Source: Rhizobium sp. AAP43 (GTDB lineage Bacteria > Pseudomonadota > Alphaproteobacteria > Rhizobiales > Rhizobiaceae). Taken from it: 64,000 nt of DNA. Made by a program: the position numbers and the translations under genes. The stretch's first letter is position 1; every line of letters begins with the position of its first letter. The stretch is taken from the NCBI RefSeq assembly GCF_001296045.1, contig NZ_LJHS01000049.1, positions 1-64,000 of the forward strand, in the 5' to 3' direction. Under the pieces are notes generated by a model. That model made no database searches, had not been told where the DNA came from, and saw nothing but the letters and a program-made list of their open reading frames with translations. Positions 17,537-26,579 of this stretch are shown one piece after another.

Positions 17537-18823
17537 TCAGAACCGGTCCCGCAGCGCATACCAGGTCAATGCCAGGAACAGCAACGGTTTGCGAAGTCTC
17601 GCCCCGCCGGGGAATGCTGGGATCTTCAGGTCCTTGAAAAGGTCGAGTTCCCGCGCATTTCCCGCAATCATATCGGCATACATTTTGCCGGAATAGTTTG
17701 ACAGCATCACGCCATGTCCGGAATAGCCGGCAAGCGAAGTGACGCCCGGCATGACATCGCGGGCAAAGGGCTTGCGCGGCATGGTAATACCGACGGAGCC
17801 GCCCCAGGCATGGGTCATTTCGATTTCGGCAAGTTCTGGATAAATTTCGGCGATCTGCCGGCGGATATGGCTCGAAATGTCGCGCGGGCTGTCCGCCGTA
17901 TAGGCTTCCCGTCCGCCGAACAGCAGGCGCCCATCGCGGCTCTTGCGGAAGTAGCGAACGACGAACCGGCTGTCGGCCACCGCTTCCGAGCCGGGCAGGA
18001 TCGACGGAAATTTGTCGAGCGGCACGGTTGCACCGATAAAGGAGCGGATCGGCATGACATGGGCGGCCGTCACTGGCTCGAGATTGCCGATATAGGCATT
18101 GGTGGCGATCAGCAGGCGATCTGCTGTTATCGTGCCCTTCGGCGTGTCGATCATCGTTTTGCCGCTTGCCTGGCAAATGGCGGAGGCTGGCGTCATCTCG
18201 CAGAGGCGTGCCCCGGCTCCCGCGGCGACGCGCGCGAGACCGACGAGCAGCTTCAGCGGGTGGATATGGCCGGTGCCGGTATCGCGCACACCGCAATGGT
18301 AGCGCCCGGAGCCGAGCCGCTCCTCAGTTTCCGCACGCTCCATGAAGGCGACATGCGGATAGCCGTAGCGCGTTGCCATAATCTCGGCCGAGCGCCGATA
18401 TTCGCTTGCATATTTGGCCTTATGCGACACGTTCATCTGGCCAGGCAGGTAGTCGATGTCGATGCCATGCTGCTCGGCAAAGTCGAGCAGGTAATGTTTG
18501 GCGTTTTCCGCCATGTCGAACAGCGCCTTGGAGCGTTCAAAGCCGAATTCTGCCTCCAGCTCGTCCGGCCAGGCGCGCTGGCCGGTGCCAAGCTGACCGC
18601 CATTGCGCCCCGACGCGCCATCGCCGAAGCGGTTGCCCTCGATGAGGACGACTGAAACGCCGAGCCTTGCGAGATTGTAGGCTGCCTGCAGCCCGGTGAA
18701 GCCGCCGCCGATAATGGCGACGTCTGTTGTCACAGAACCGTCGAGGGCCGGATAGACCGGCCGCTCTCCGACACTGTCCTGATACCAGGAGATCCCCGGT
18801 GCGATCGGGCTTTGCCAGGCCAT
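17537..18823 (-). CDS. puuB: FAD-dependent amine oxidase, gamma-glutamylputrescine oxidase type
   Basis: Encodes 428 aa. The N-terminal Rossmann motif VAIIGGGFTGLQAAYNLARLG (about residues 36-56) binds FAD; GRNGGQLGTGQR and GYSGHGVMLSNYSGKM near the C-terminus are characteristic of the DAO/PuuB-like group. It should oxidise gamma-glutamylputrescine to the aldehyde. The ATG at 18823 has GGAGGG five bases upstream. It begins 11 bp after the stop of a PuuA-like synthetase, which supports a polyamine role. Rhizobia carry several such pairs, so the substrate could instead be another gamma-glutamylated amine; the symbol is by similarity. Confidence 0.8.
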   Translation of the reverse strand: MAWQSPIAPGISWYQDSVGERPVYPALDGSVTTDVAIIGGGFTGLQAAYNLARLGVSVVLIEGNRFGDGASGRNGGQLGTGQRAWPDELEAEFGFERSKALFDMAENAKHYLLDFAEQHGIDIDYLPGQMNVSHKAKYASEYRRSAEIMATRYGYPHVAFMERAETEERLGSGRYHCGVRDTGTGHIHPLKLLVGLARVAAGAGARLCEMTPASAICQASGKTMIDTPKGTITADRLLIATNAYIGNLEPVTAAHVMPIRSFIGATVPLDKFPSILPGSEAVADSRFVVRYFRKSRDGRLLFGGREAYTADSPRDISSHIRRQIAEIYPELAEIEMTHAWGGSVGITMPRKPFARDVMPGVTSLAGYSGHGVMLSNYSGKMYADMIAGNARELDLFKDLKIPAFPGGARLRKPLLFLALTWYALRDRF

Positions 18824-18834
18824 CGTGCCCTCCG

Positions 18835-20271
18835 TCAAACGTTGAGCAACAGGAATTCGCGTTCCCAGGGGCTGATCACCTGCATGAAGGTTTCGAACTC
18901 GCCGCGCTTGACGCCGGCATAGAGCCCAAGGAACTCGCGGCCGAACACCTCTTCGAAATCAGGCTCGTTCTCCATCAGCGCCACCGCTTCCAGAAGGCCA
19001 CGCGGCAAGTCGATCGACCCTTCGTTCTCCGACCCCTCTGCCGGGGCCGTCGGCTCGATTTCCTTGACGATGCCGAGATAGCCGCAGGCAAGCGAGGCTG
19101 CGAGCGCAAGATAAGGATTGGCATCCGAACTCGGCAGACGGTTTTCCACGCGCCTTGCGGCGGCATCCGACACCGGCACGCGGAAGGCGGTGGTGCGGTT
19201 GTCATAGCCCCAGGCATTGTTGACGGGGGCCGCCATGTCGGGGGTGAGGCGACGATAGGAGTTGACGTAGGGCGCCAGCATCGCAAGCGCCTTCGGCACA
19301 TATTTCTGCATGCCGCCGATGAAGTGGAAGAATTCCGGCGAGGCCGTGCCGTCGGGCTTCGAAAACACGTTCTTGCCCGTCTGGATATCGACCACCGATT
19401 GGTGGATATGCATGGCCGAGCCCGGCTGTCCCTGCATGGGCTTGGCCATGAAGGTCGCATAGATGCCGTGCTTGAGGGCAGCTTCTCGGATCGTGCGCTT
19501 GAACATGAAGACCTGGTCGGCAAGCTCGATCGGATTGCCGTGGCGCAGGTTGATTTCGAGCTGCGCCGGCCCCTCTTCATGGATCAGCGTGTCGATTTCG
19601 AGGCCCTGATTTTCAGAGAAATGGTAGATGTCGTCGATCAACTCGTCGAATTCGTTGATGCCGGCAATCGAATAGCCCTGGCCACCGACGATCGACCGGC
19701 CGGACCGACCCTTCGGCGGATGCAGCGGGTAGTCGGGATCATCGTTTACCGCCACGAGATAGAACTCGATTTCCGGCGCCACGATCGGCTTCCAGCCCTT
19801 TTCCTCATAGAGCCGAAGCACGTTTTTCAAGACGTTGCGCGGCGTATAGGAGACGTTCTGGCCATCGACATTGACGATGTCGCAGATCACCTGCGCCGTC
19901 GGGTCGGTTTCCCACGGTACAACCGAAAGCGTCGAGAGATCGGGCACGAGTTTGAGGTCGCTGTCACGCGGCTCATATCGGAAATTCTCGGTCTCATCCG
20001 GATACTCACCCGAAATCGTATGGCGATAGAGGGCCGAAGGTAGGGCGAGCGAAGTGTTGGAGGTGAACTTCGACGACGGCATCATTTTGCCGCGCGGAAC
20101 GCCGGCCAGGTCCGGCGTGATGCATTCGATGTCCTCGATGCCGCGGGCTCGCAGCCAGCTTGCCGCTTCCTTCCAGTTCGAGACGCCGCGCTTCGATCCC
20201 GGATCCGGCGGAATCACCGCCTTCTTGGAGGGCGCGTTCTTGGATCTCGGCATGGATTTCTTCGCAGGCAT
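18835..20271 (-). CDS. puuA: Glutamine-synthetase-family enzyme, gamma-glutamylputrescine synthetase type
   Basis: Encodes 478 aa. Glutamine synthetase fold with the N-terminal beta-grasp (about residues 30-130) and C-terminal catalytic domain. Metal and nucleotide motifs are visible: APEIEFYL, HEEGPAQLEINL, SAMHIHQS and NRTTAFRVP. It lacks the Tyr adenylylation segment of GlnA. The basic N-terminal 20 residues (MPAKKSMPRSKNAPSKK) are an extension. It should ligate glutamate to putrescine using ATP, and the coupled oxidase gene 11 bp downstream supports this. Imported putrescine could come from potFGHI nearby. Other ligases of this family act on ethanolamine or other amines, so the substrate is inferred. 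Confidence 0.8.
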   Translation of the reverse strand: MPAKKSMPRSKNAPSKKAVIPPDPGSKRGVSNWKEAASWLRARGIEDIECITPDLAGVPRGKMMPSSKFTSNTSLALPSALYRHTISGEYPDETENFRYEPRDSDLKLVPDLSTLSVVPWETDPTAQVICDIVNVDGQNVSYTPRNVLKNVLRLYEEKGWKPIVAPEIEFYLVAVNDDPDYPLHPPKGRSGRSIVGGQGYSIAGINEFDELIDDIYHFSENQGLEIDTLIHEEGPAQLEINLRHGNPIELADQVFMFKRTIREAALKHGIYATFMAKPMQGQPGSAMHIHQSVVDIQTGKNVFSKPDGTASPEFFHFIGGMQKYVPKALAMLAPYVNSYRRLTPDMAAPVNNAWGYDNRTTAFRVPVSDAAARRVENRLPSSDANPYLALAASLACGYLGIVKEIEPTAPAEGSENEGSIDLPRGLLEAVALMENEPDFEEVFGREFLGLYAGVKRGEFETFMQVISPWEREFLLLNV

Positions 20272-20392
20272 GTCTCACCAGGTGTTGTTGATGGCTATCA
20301 TCATAACCGGACTTTGGCCTTTGGCGAGGGGGACACGTTGACTTTGATGGCGAGTTTGCCGAGACAGGCGGCAGATTGTCGGGAGTTCGACC

Positions 20393-21574
20393 ATGGCCAG
20401 CAAGTATGACGTCGCGATCATCGGTGCCGGTGCCGCCGGCATGATGGCAGCCCTGACCGCAGGGCGGCGAGGGCTTTCGGTCGTCGTGATCGATCATGCG
20501 AAGTCACCCGGCGAGAAGATCCGCATTTCCGGCGGCGGGCGCTGTAATTTCACCAATATCCATGCCGGACCGAAGAACTACCTGTCGAACAATCCGCATT
20601 TCGCCAAGTCGGCGCTCGCCCGCTATACGCCGGCGGATTTCATCGCCATGGTTGACCGTCACAAGATCGGCTGGCACGAAAAGACGCTGGGACAGCTCTT
20701 CTGCGACGACAGTGCGAAGGATATTGTCCGCATGCTGCTGGACGAGATGCGCGCCGTGAACGTCGAACTGCGCCTGTCCTGCGAGATCTCAACCGTCGAA
20801 AAGACACTGGATGGCTTCCGACTGGCGACTGGCCAGGGCGATGTTGCCGCCAAAAGCCTTGTCGTCGCCTGCGGTGGCAAGTCGATCCCGAAGATGGGCG
20901 CCACAGGCTTTGCCTATCGCATTGCCGAGCAGTTCGGGCTCTCGCTGACCGAGACGCGCCCAGCCCTCGTGCCGCTGACGCTGGAGCCCAATCTTCTCGC
21001 CGAACTCTCCGAACTTTCGGGCGTTGCCGTCGAGGCCGATGTGTCGCGCGGAAAGACGCATTTCCGCGAGGCGCTGCTGTTCACCCACCGTGGTCTGTCG
21101 GGGCCGTCGATCCTGCAGATCTCCAGTTTCTGGCACGAGGGCGACGAAATCCTTCTCTCGTTGGAGCCCGAGGTCGATTTCGTCGAGAGCTTGAAGTCGG
21201 CAAAGCGCGAGAATGGCCGTCAGCAGGTGCAGACGGTTCTCGCCCAGCACCTGCCCAAGCGGCTGGCCCAATATCTTGCCGACACGGCCAAACTGGAGAG
21301 GCCGCTTGCCGACCTTCCGGACAAGGCTTTGGTGGCGCTCGCCGAGCGTCTGCGCCGCTGGCCGATCAAGCCTGCGGGTTCGGAAGGCTATCGCACGGCG
21401 GAAGTGACACTGGGTGGCGTCGATACCGACGGGCTCGATAGCCGCAGCATGCAGGCGAAGACCGTGCCGGGCCTGTACTTCATCGGCGAGTGCGTCGATG
21501 TGACCGGCTGGCTTGGCGGCTATAATTTTCAGTGGGCCTGGGCCTCCGGACATGCGGCGGGTGAAAGCGTCTGA
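20393..21574 (+). CDS. HI0933/BaiN-type NAD(P)/FAD-dependent flavoprotein
   Basis: Encodes 393 aa, typical for this family. FAD-binding motif VAIIGAGAAGMMAALTAGRRG is at residues 7-27, the hallmark KIRISGGGRCNFTN at about 43-56, then an internal ACGGKSIPKMGATG segment and a C-terminal GLYFIGECVDVTGWLGGYNFQWAWASG. These define the HI0933 (YhiN/BaiN) family, whose physiological substrates are mostly unknown; one member reduces bile-acid intermediates and others have been linked to RNA modification. The ATG is preceded by only a weak GGAG. Divergent from the puuA-like gene with about 120 bp between. Confidence 0.9.
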   Translation: MASKYDVAIIGAGAAGMMAALTAGRRGLSVVVIDHAKSPGEKIRISGGGRCNFTNIHAGPKNYLSNNPHFAKSALARYTPADFIAMVDRHKIGWHEKTLGQLFCDDSAKDIVRMLLDEMRAVNVELRLSCEISTVEKTLDGFRLATGQGDVAAKSLVVACGGKSIPKMGATGFAYRIAEQFGLSLTETRPALVPLTLEPNLLAELSELSGVAVEADVSRGKTHFREALLFTHRGLSGPSILQISSFWHEGDEILLSLEPEVDFVESLKSAKRENGRQQVQTVLAQHLPKRLAQYLADTAKLERPLADLPDKALVALAERLRRWPIKPAGSEGYRTAEVTLGGVDTDGLDSRSMQAKTVPGLYFIGECVDVTGWLGGYNFQWAWASGHAAGESV

Positions 21575-21680
21575 ACGGAATATGCTTGCTTCGCACAAGC
21601 TTCAGCGGTTAGTTTCAGAACTTGTTAACATGCCGACGTCATCATCTGTCGATGCCACTGTGCCAGCAAGGAGCGCGCCG

Positions 21681-21830
21681 ATGACCAATCAGAACCGCAA
21701 GCCCCGCGCCATCGCGATTGCCATCACGCGTGACGAGGCCGAATTGCGCAGCCGGATCCGTTACCTGTCGATCACCTGCCTGTTCGCAACCGTGGCGACC
21801 GCCATTCTCGCGGCAACCGTCCTCGTCTGA
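21681..21830 (+). CDS. 49-residue single-helix membrane peptide
   Basis: Encodes 49 aa. The N-terminal half is charged (NRKPRAIAIAITRDEAELRSR) and the C-terminal half is one hydrophobic helix (YLSITCLFATVATAILAATVLV). The ATG at 21681 has an excellent AAGGAG ribosome-binding site eight bases upstream, which is the reason to believe in it; longer in-frame starts lack one. No family is recognised. The position between a flavoprotein and a chemoreceptor gives no functional hint. Confidence 0.65.
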   Translation: MTNQNRKPRAIAIAITRDEAELRSRIRYLSITCLFATVATAILAATVLV

Positions 21831-22089
21831 GGCACCCACCCCCCGAACACTCCATGCTCCCCTGCCGGACATTGGTTCTGAACGCACCCTCCAGTGCCTG
21901 CGGCGTGACGTGCGCCGGTCCTGTTTTGCGCACTCAGCGCAGGACAGGTGGACTGGTCTTCGCTGATGATGTCGTGAGCGATCTGCAATCTTCCCTCCTT
22001 GGTTGATCAAGCCCGCGCGCTTTAACTTGGCCTTGACGAATTTGCGGCAACCCTAGCGGATCGAGTGGATATCTCGCCAGGAGGGGTGA

Positions 22090-24675
22090 ATGTCCGTGCG
22101 CTCGAATTTTTACGGAGCTGTGGGCTCCTGCTTTGGGGGAAGCATGTTCGATCAATTTCTGTCGCGATTTTCAATTTCGACCAAGGTCATGGCCTTTGTA
22201 TTGCCATTCGTCCTCTCGATCTCTGCCGTGGGCTTCATGGGGCTTTATGCCTCCGGCCTGCTGCAGCAGCGCATGGAAATCTCCAATGGCACGATGCGCT
22301 CGCTGAACGGCTTTCGCGATGTCACAGCCCAGATGACCCGGTTCCTTGGCGAGACGTCTGAGGAAACCCGCAATGCCGTCACCGCCGGCCTGTCCGCCCA
22401 GGAAAGCATCCTGAAGGAGAACATGTCGGAGATCGGGGCGGATGGCGCAGGCCGCAATTTTCTGGAAGAATCCATCGCCGGAACGGGCGCGGTCAATCTG
22501 AAGATCGATGCGCTGTGGCAGCTGCATCAATCTGAATTGGCGTTGATCGCCACGATCCAGGAACATCTTAAAGGTCTGATGGCCCAGCAAATTCGTGTGA
22601 CTGACGAGGCGCTGAAGCTCGAGCGCGCCGTGCTTGCCGGTGAAAACGATGCGAAGGCGGCGCTCCGCGAAGCGGAAAGACTGTCGGCCGGGGCGACCCA
22701 ACTGGCGCAGTTCGTCAAAGGATACTTCGCCGAAGGCCTGCCGGAGGCGCAACTGCCCTATCTCGAAAAGCAGGTGGCGGAGCTCGTCAAGACCCAGCGC
22801 AAGGTCGCCAATGCCCTGCCGGCGCAGCACAAGGACATGGTCAAATCATTCCAGGCAGCGGTTGCCGACCTGAAAGCGATCATTGCAACCGGTGACACCA
22901 GCCTCGAATCCAGCGCGTCCACCGGCGCAGTCGTTGGCCGTTTCCGCAGCTTCGAAGCGACCCTGCGCGATGGCGCACGCGAAAAATATGCCCTGTCTGC
23001 CGAACGTTTCGCAGCCGTCGAGACTGCAGCCGTCCAAGCCGCCGATGTTCAGATCGGCAGCCGCACCCTCGTCTCCGACGTCTACGACCTGCGCATCATG
23101 GCAACCGCCTTCCTCAGCGCCAAGGACGAAAAGGCTCGCGAGCCGGTGCTGCGACAGATCAAGCTGATCGGTGACAATCTCGCCGTGCTCGGCGGCAGCA
23201 TCGCCGACAAGGCCTTTTACGAAAGCCTTTCCAGCGCCGTGACGCCGCTTCTTGCTTCGCTGGCGGCCGATACGCAGCGCCTGATCGAGACAGGGGCCGA
23301 GCGCAGTGCAAGCTTTGCAGAGGCAAGCCGCAGCATGGACGCAGTATGGGCTTCGCTCACCGCCTTTGCCGACCTGCAGAAGGATGTGGCGGGAACCGAG
23401 CGCCAAGAGGCGAACCGCCTGTCGATCGGCACCACCATTGCTGGCGTTCTTCTCGCCGTGATCGGCGGCATTGCGCTGGTGATGACCCTCCAACGTCCGA
23501 TCGCCCGGATCACAGCTACCATGCAGCGCCTCGCCGAAGGCGATCTGGAAGCCGGCATTGCGGGTGACAAGCGTGGTGACGAAATCGGCGCCATGGCGCG
23601 TGCGCTGTCCGTGTTCAAAACCAATGCCCGAGCCAAGATCGATATTGAAGCCGAGCGTCAGCGCGAACAGATGGAAGCCGAAGCCGAACGTCTGCGCAAT
23701 GATGCGGACAAACAGGCTCTCGACCGCGAAATCGACCATGCCGTCAGCCAGTTGGCACAGGCACTGGAGCGCTTGGCCGTCGGCGATATCTCCTTCGAAA
23801 TTGAGGAGCGTTTCCACGGGCGTCTGGAACGTCTGCGGACAGACTTCAATCTGTCGCTCTCGCGCCTGCGCCAGACGATGCACAAGATCTCCGGCAATGT
23901 CGACCAGATCCAGAACAATGGTCGACAGATGGCGCATTCGGCGCTCGATCTCGCCAGGCGCACCGAACAGCAGGCCGCCTCGCTCGAGGAGACGGCCGCT
24001 GCCGTGGATGAAATCACCGCCGCCGTGCGCTCGTCATCCGAGCGCGCCGACCAGGTCAATGGCGTGGTCCGCGAAGCGCGCAAGAATGCCGAGGAATCGG
24101 CTATCGTCGTTGGTAGCGCCATCTCTGCGATGGGCCGGATCGAGGATGCGTCGCGGCAGATCTCGAATATCATCGGTGTGATCGACGAAATCGCCTTCCA
24201 GACCAATTTGCTGGCGCTGAATGCCGGGGTGGAAGCAGCCCGTGCGGGCGAAGCTGGCAAGGGTTTCGCCGTCGTTGCCCAGGAGGTGCGTGAACTTGCT
24301 CAGCGCTCCGCCAGTGCCGCCAAGGAGATCAAGGCGCTGATCAACCGCTCGGCGGGCGAAGTGGCGAGTGGCTCCACCCATGTCCAGCAGACGGGCGAAG
24401 TCCTCTCACGGATCGGCGCGCAGATCGCCACGATCAGCCAACATGTCGAGATGATCGCCGCAACCAGCCGCGATCAGTCCGGCGCCCTTCAGGAGGTCAA
24501 TGGTGCGGTCAACCGCATGGACCAGATGACCCAACAGAACGCTGCCATGGTCGAGGAAGCGACCGCCGCCACTCAGGACCTCTCGGCCCAGACGGACGAA
24601 CTGCGCGACCTGCTGCAACAATTCCGTATCGAGGCGGACCGTCAGGGGCAGGGCAACCTTGGTCGTGCCGCCTGA
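22090..24675 (+). CDS. Transmembrane methyl-accepting chemotaxis protein with large helical sensor
   Basis: Encodes 861 aa. First membrane helix about residues 32-56, then a very long all-helical periplasmic region (about 57-440), a second helix (about 443-463), a HAMP domain (about 464-520), a second HAMP-like stretch ([21 protein letters not shown], about 560-590) and the signalling coiled coil with tip [22 protein letters not shown] near residue 700. The sensor resembles the helical bimodular (HBM) type but is longer than the usual 250 or so residues. There is no C-terminal xWxxF tether. AGGAGGGG precedes the ATG perfectly. The ligand is unknown; HBM receptors often sense organic acids. 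Confidence 0.92.
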   Translation: MSVRSNFYGAVGSCFGGSMFDQFLSRFSISTKVMAFVLPFVLSISAVGFMGLYASGLLQQRMEISNGTMRSLNGFRDVTAQMTRFLGETSEETRNAVTAGLSAQESILKENMSEIGADGAGRNFLEESIAGTGAVNLKIDALWQLHQSELALIATIQEHLKGLMAQQIRVTDEALKLERAVLAGENDAKAALREAERLSAGATQLAQFVKGYFAEGLPEAQLPYLEKQVAELVKTQRKVANALPAQHKDMVKSFQAAVADLKAIIATGDTSLESSASTGAVVGRFRSFEATLRDGAREKYALSAERFAAVETAAVQAADVQIGSRTLVSDVYDLRIMATAFLSAKDEKAREPVLRQIKLIGDNLAVLGGSIADKAFYESLSSAVTPLLASLAADTQRLIETGAERSASFAEASRSMDAVWASLTAFADLQKDVAGTERQEANRLSIGTTIAGVLLAVIGGIALVMTLQRPIARITATMQRLAEGDLEAGIAGDKRGDEIGAMARALSVFKTNARAKIDIEAERQREQMEAEAERLRNDADKQALDREIDHAVSQLAQALERLAVGDISFEIEERFHGRLERLRTDFNLSLSRLRQTMHKISGNVDQIQNNGRQMAHSALDLARRTEQQAASLEETAAAVDEITAAVRSSSERADQVNGVVREARKNAEESAIVVGSAISAMGRIEDASRQISNIIGVIDEIAFQTNLLALNAGVEAARAGEAGKGFAVVAQEVRELAQRSASAAKEIKALINRSAGEVASGSTHVQQTGEVLSRIGAQIATISQHVEMIAATSRDQSGALQEVNGAVNRMDQMTQQNAAMVEEATAATQDLSAQTDELRDLLQQFRIEADRQGQGNLGRAA

Positions 24676-24685
24676 CGATTGAGCT

Positions 24686-24955
24686 TCAATGACATGCTGC
24701 GAGACCCGGTGCTGTGCATCGGGTCTCTTCATTCGTGACATGGCCAACCGATAGCGGCTTTGGCATAGTCAATGGTGCCGCAGACTGGGTCTTGCGGGTC
24801 CGCGCGTTGAAGATGCGTGTTTTCACGCGCCGCCAGAATTCCAGCACGCCGCTCGAGGCATGTTGCCGATAAAATTCGTCTTCGCTCATCCTCTGGTTCC
24901 GGGGGAAAGCCTGTTGCAGCGAGATGATGGCGATAATCGCGTAGCTGTCTTGCAT
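24686..24955 (-). CDS. 89-residue protein of unknown function
   Basis: Encodes 89 aa with no recognised domain. The N-terminus is mildly hydrophobic (SYAIIAIISLQQAF); the middle contains an EDEFYRQHASSGVLEFWRRVKTRIF segment that looks helical and amphipathic. A good AGGAGAT lies six bases before the ATG, and the gene is divergent from the LysR-type regulator, a common arrangement for a regulated target. Its 3' end runs through the chemoreceptor terminator hairpin at 24701-24727, so the last 15 or so residues are constrained by that structure. Coding status is likely but unproven. Confidence 0.55.
   Translation of the reverse strand: MQDSYAIIAIISLQQAFPRNQRMSEDEFYRQHASSGVLEFWRRVKTRIFNARTRKTQSAAPLTMPKPLSVGHVTNEETRCTAPGLAACH
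24701..24727 (+). terminator. Intrinsic terminator of the transmembrane chemoreceptor gene
   Basis: GAGACCCG (24701-24708) pairs with CGGGTCTC (24720-24727), followed by TTCATT. It starts 25 bp after the chemoreceptor stop and overlaps the 3' end of the opposing 89-residue ORF. Confidence 0.7.
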
Positions 24956-25042
24956 GACGGATCTCCTGTGTGATGCCGTCGTCTGATCTATCCTTCATTT
25001 TTGTATGGAGAAACGACCAGGAATGCGATACGTCTTTCATTT

Positions 25043-25918
25043 ATGAAAGATGTATCCTGGGATGCCTATCAGCTCTTCCTTGCCGTCGCGCGCCAAGGCG
25101 GCCTGACGGCAGCAGCGGAAATCACAGGTCTGAGCCCCGCGACGCTCGGCCGCCGCATGGTCGAGCTCGAACAGGATCTCGGACGCGAGCTCTTCCTACG
25201 CAGCCAGACGGGTTATCGCTTGACGGGAGATGGTGCCCGCCTGCTGGACTATCTGGCGGAACTGGAAGCGGGCAGCCGCAAGGTTGATGAGTGGCGACGC
25301 GGCGCGTCCGGGCAGTCGCTGGTTCGCATCAGCCTTGGCACCTGGATTGCCTGGCTCGTCTGCCAAGACATCCAGGCGCTCCGCACCGAGCGCGACGATT
25401 TCCGCATCGATTTGCATGTGGCTGAGCAGCGAGCGCGGCTATCCCACCGCGAAAGCGATATCGCCATGCGTGCCTTCGAGCCGGAGGAGGCGAACCTGGC
25501 GGCGCTGCCAGCGGGCGAAGTTGCCTATGCCGCCTACCGGGCCCGCAACCGCGACTGGACCGGTCGCGACCCGTGGCTCGCCGTTGATCCTGAAGACGCA
25601 GTCTCGGCCTATCTGCGCTGGCCGCATGACAATGTCGCTGATCGCATCGTGACGACGGTCAACAGGCCCCGGTCCCTCCGGGATCTTGTTCAGGCAGGGG
25701 CGGGGACTGCGGTGCTTCCTTGTTTCGTCGGCGATCTCGATCCAACCCTTGAGCGGGTGGGCGACGAAATTGCGCCGCTGCGGCATCGCCAGTGGATCGT
25801 CATGAACAATGACGATCGGCACCGGAAGGACATACGCACCGTGGTTGACCGGCTCGCGAAACTGCTGAAATCCCGTCGGGATATCCTTGCCGGAAAGCGC
25901 CCGAGCACGAGTGGCTAA
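25043..25918 (+). CDS. LysR-family transcriptional regulator
   Basis: Encodes 291 aa. The winged helix-turn-helix is at residues 5-65 (WDAYQLFLAVARQGGLTAAAEITGLSPATLGRRMVELEQDLGRELF), followed by a LysR substrate-binding domain (TWIAWLVCQDIQAL... AAGEVAYAAY... DPWLAVDPED). I chose the ATG at 25043 because the protein then starts at the usual distance from the helix-turn-helix; no strong ribosome-binding site is close. The upstream 60 bp are A/T-rich. It diverges from the 89-residue gene, which could be its target. The effector is unknown. Confidence 0.9.
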   Translation: MKDVSWDAYQLFLAVARQGGLTAAAEITGLSPATLGRRMVELEQDLGRELFLRSQTGYRLTGDGARLLDYLAELEAGSRKVDEWRRGASGQSLVRISLGTWIAWLVCQDIQALRTERDDFRIDLHVAEQRARLSHRESDIAMRAFEPEEANLAALPAGEVAYAAYRARNRDWTGRDPWLAVDPEDAVSAYLRWPHDNVADRIVTTVNRPRSLRDLVQAGAGTAVLPCFVGDLDPTLERVGDEIAPLRHRQWIVMNNDDRHRKDIRTVVDRLAKLLKSRRDILAGKRPSTSG

Positions 25919-26126
25919 AGCACGTCTCCCGAAAGGGTGGTGCCGGTTCAGGGGCAAGGATATGATCAAATTCAAAGAGCCGAAGCGCGACAAGCGAAAC
26001 GGAAAGAGTGCGGCGCGCTCGACGTCACTAACGAAAAACCCGCACAACAACCAACTCCTCCCCCGAGGCGGCCATTGTGCGGGAACCGGTCCGGAGGTCG
26101 GGGCCGGGCGGTTGCCTTTTCGTGCC
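25919..26126. other. Intergenic region, nothing recognised
   Basis: Lies between the LysR stop and the convergent 82-residue gene. An open frame crosses it but has no ribosome-binding site and is antisense to the 82-residue gene. No terminator-like hairpin with a T-run was found. Confidence 0.5.
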
Positions 26127-26375
26127 TCACGCGGCCTGGTGGTTGCCCTGGGTCACGATGACGGGGATCAGGAGGTCACCCCAGTTGCCGTCACCACCAT
26201 GATGGCGGGCGGAGCGCACGAGTTCGACCGAGACGCCGGCATCGACGGCCTTCATGATCGAATGGTTGAGGCGGTGCAGATCGTTGGCCAGCATGCGGAT
26301 CATCGCCTGCTGATCGGTGCTCATCGCTGAGGATTGCTCTTCTGCGCGTTCCTTGACTCGGGTCTGGGGTGTCAT
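26127..26375 (-). CDS. Small conserved-looking hypothetical protein (82 aa)
   Basis: Encodes 82 aa, soluble, with a helical N-terminal half (TDQQAMIRMLANDLHRLNHSIMKAVDAG) and a C-terminal part rich in Gly and His (RSARHHGGDGNWGDLLIPVIV). AGGAGAAA lies six bases before the ATG, strong evidence for translation. It follows isocitrate lyase on the same strand, separated by about 200 bp that contain a long inverted repeat. No family is recognised. Confidence 0.72.
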   Translation of the reverse strand: MTPQTRVKERAEEQSSAMSTDQQAMIRMLANDLHRLNHSIMKAVDAGVSVELVRSARHHGGDGNWGDLLIPVIVTQGNHQAA

Positions 26376-26430
26376 GGCATTTCTCCTCTTGGTGTCAGGG
26401 GTTTTTGAAGTCGCTATGCTTGGTCTAAGG

Positions 26431-26457
26431 CCCCTCCCAACCCTCCCCGCAAGGGGG
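26431..26457. repeat. Left arm of a G/C-rich inverted repeat
   Basis: Contains CCCCTCCCAACCCTCCCC then GCAAGGGGG. It is the reverse complement, with a few differences, of the arm at 26543-26571. Such C-rich/G-rich elements recur in rhizobial intergenic regions, so it is probably a dispersed repeat rather than a local control site. Confidence 0.7.
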
Positions 26458-26542
26458 CGTGCTTAACCCGTGGCATCGGTCTTGCCTACATCTGGCGCCA
26501 AGTCAGCTTGGGGCAGATCGATCACCGCGGTCTCCGGCCCAT

Positions 26543-26571
26543 CCCCCTTGTGGGGAGGGGTTGGGGAGGGG
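26543..26571. repeat. Right arm of the G/C-rich inverted repeat
   Basis: CCCCCTTGTGGGGAGGGG followed by TTGGGGAGGGG. Pairs with 26431-26457 across about 85 bp; the arm also carries its own short hairpin (CCCCCTTGTGGGG). It ends nine bases before the aceA stop and could slow or end transcription. Confidence 0.7.
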
Positions 26572-26579
26572 CGTTTTCT

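Noticed and set aside
15877-17637. 586-codon forward frame opposite zwf
   Set aside because: Antisense to zwf and part of the downstream gene; composition is that of a shadow frame.
25887-26330. 147-codon frame after the LysR gene
   Set aside because: No ribosome-binding site; largely antisense to the 82-residue gene, which has one.
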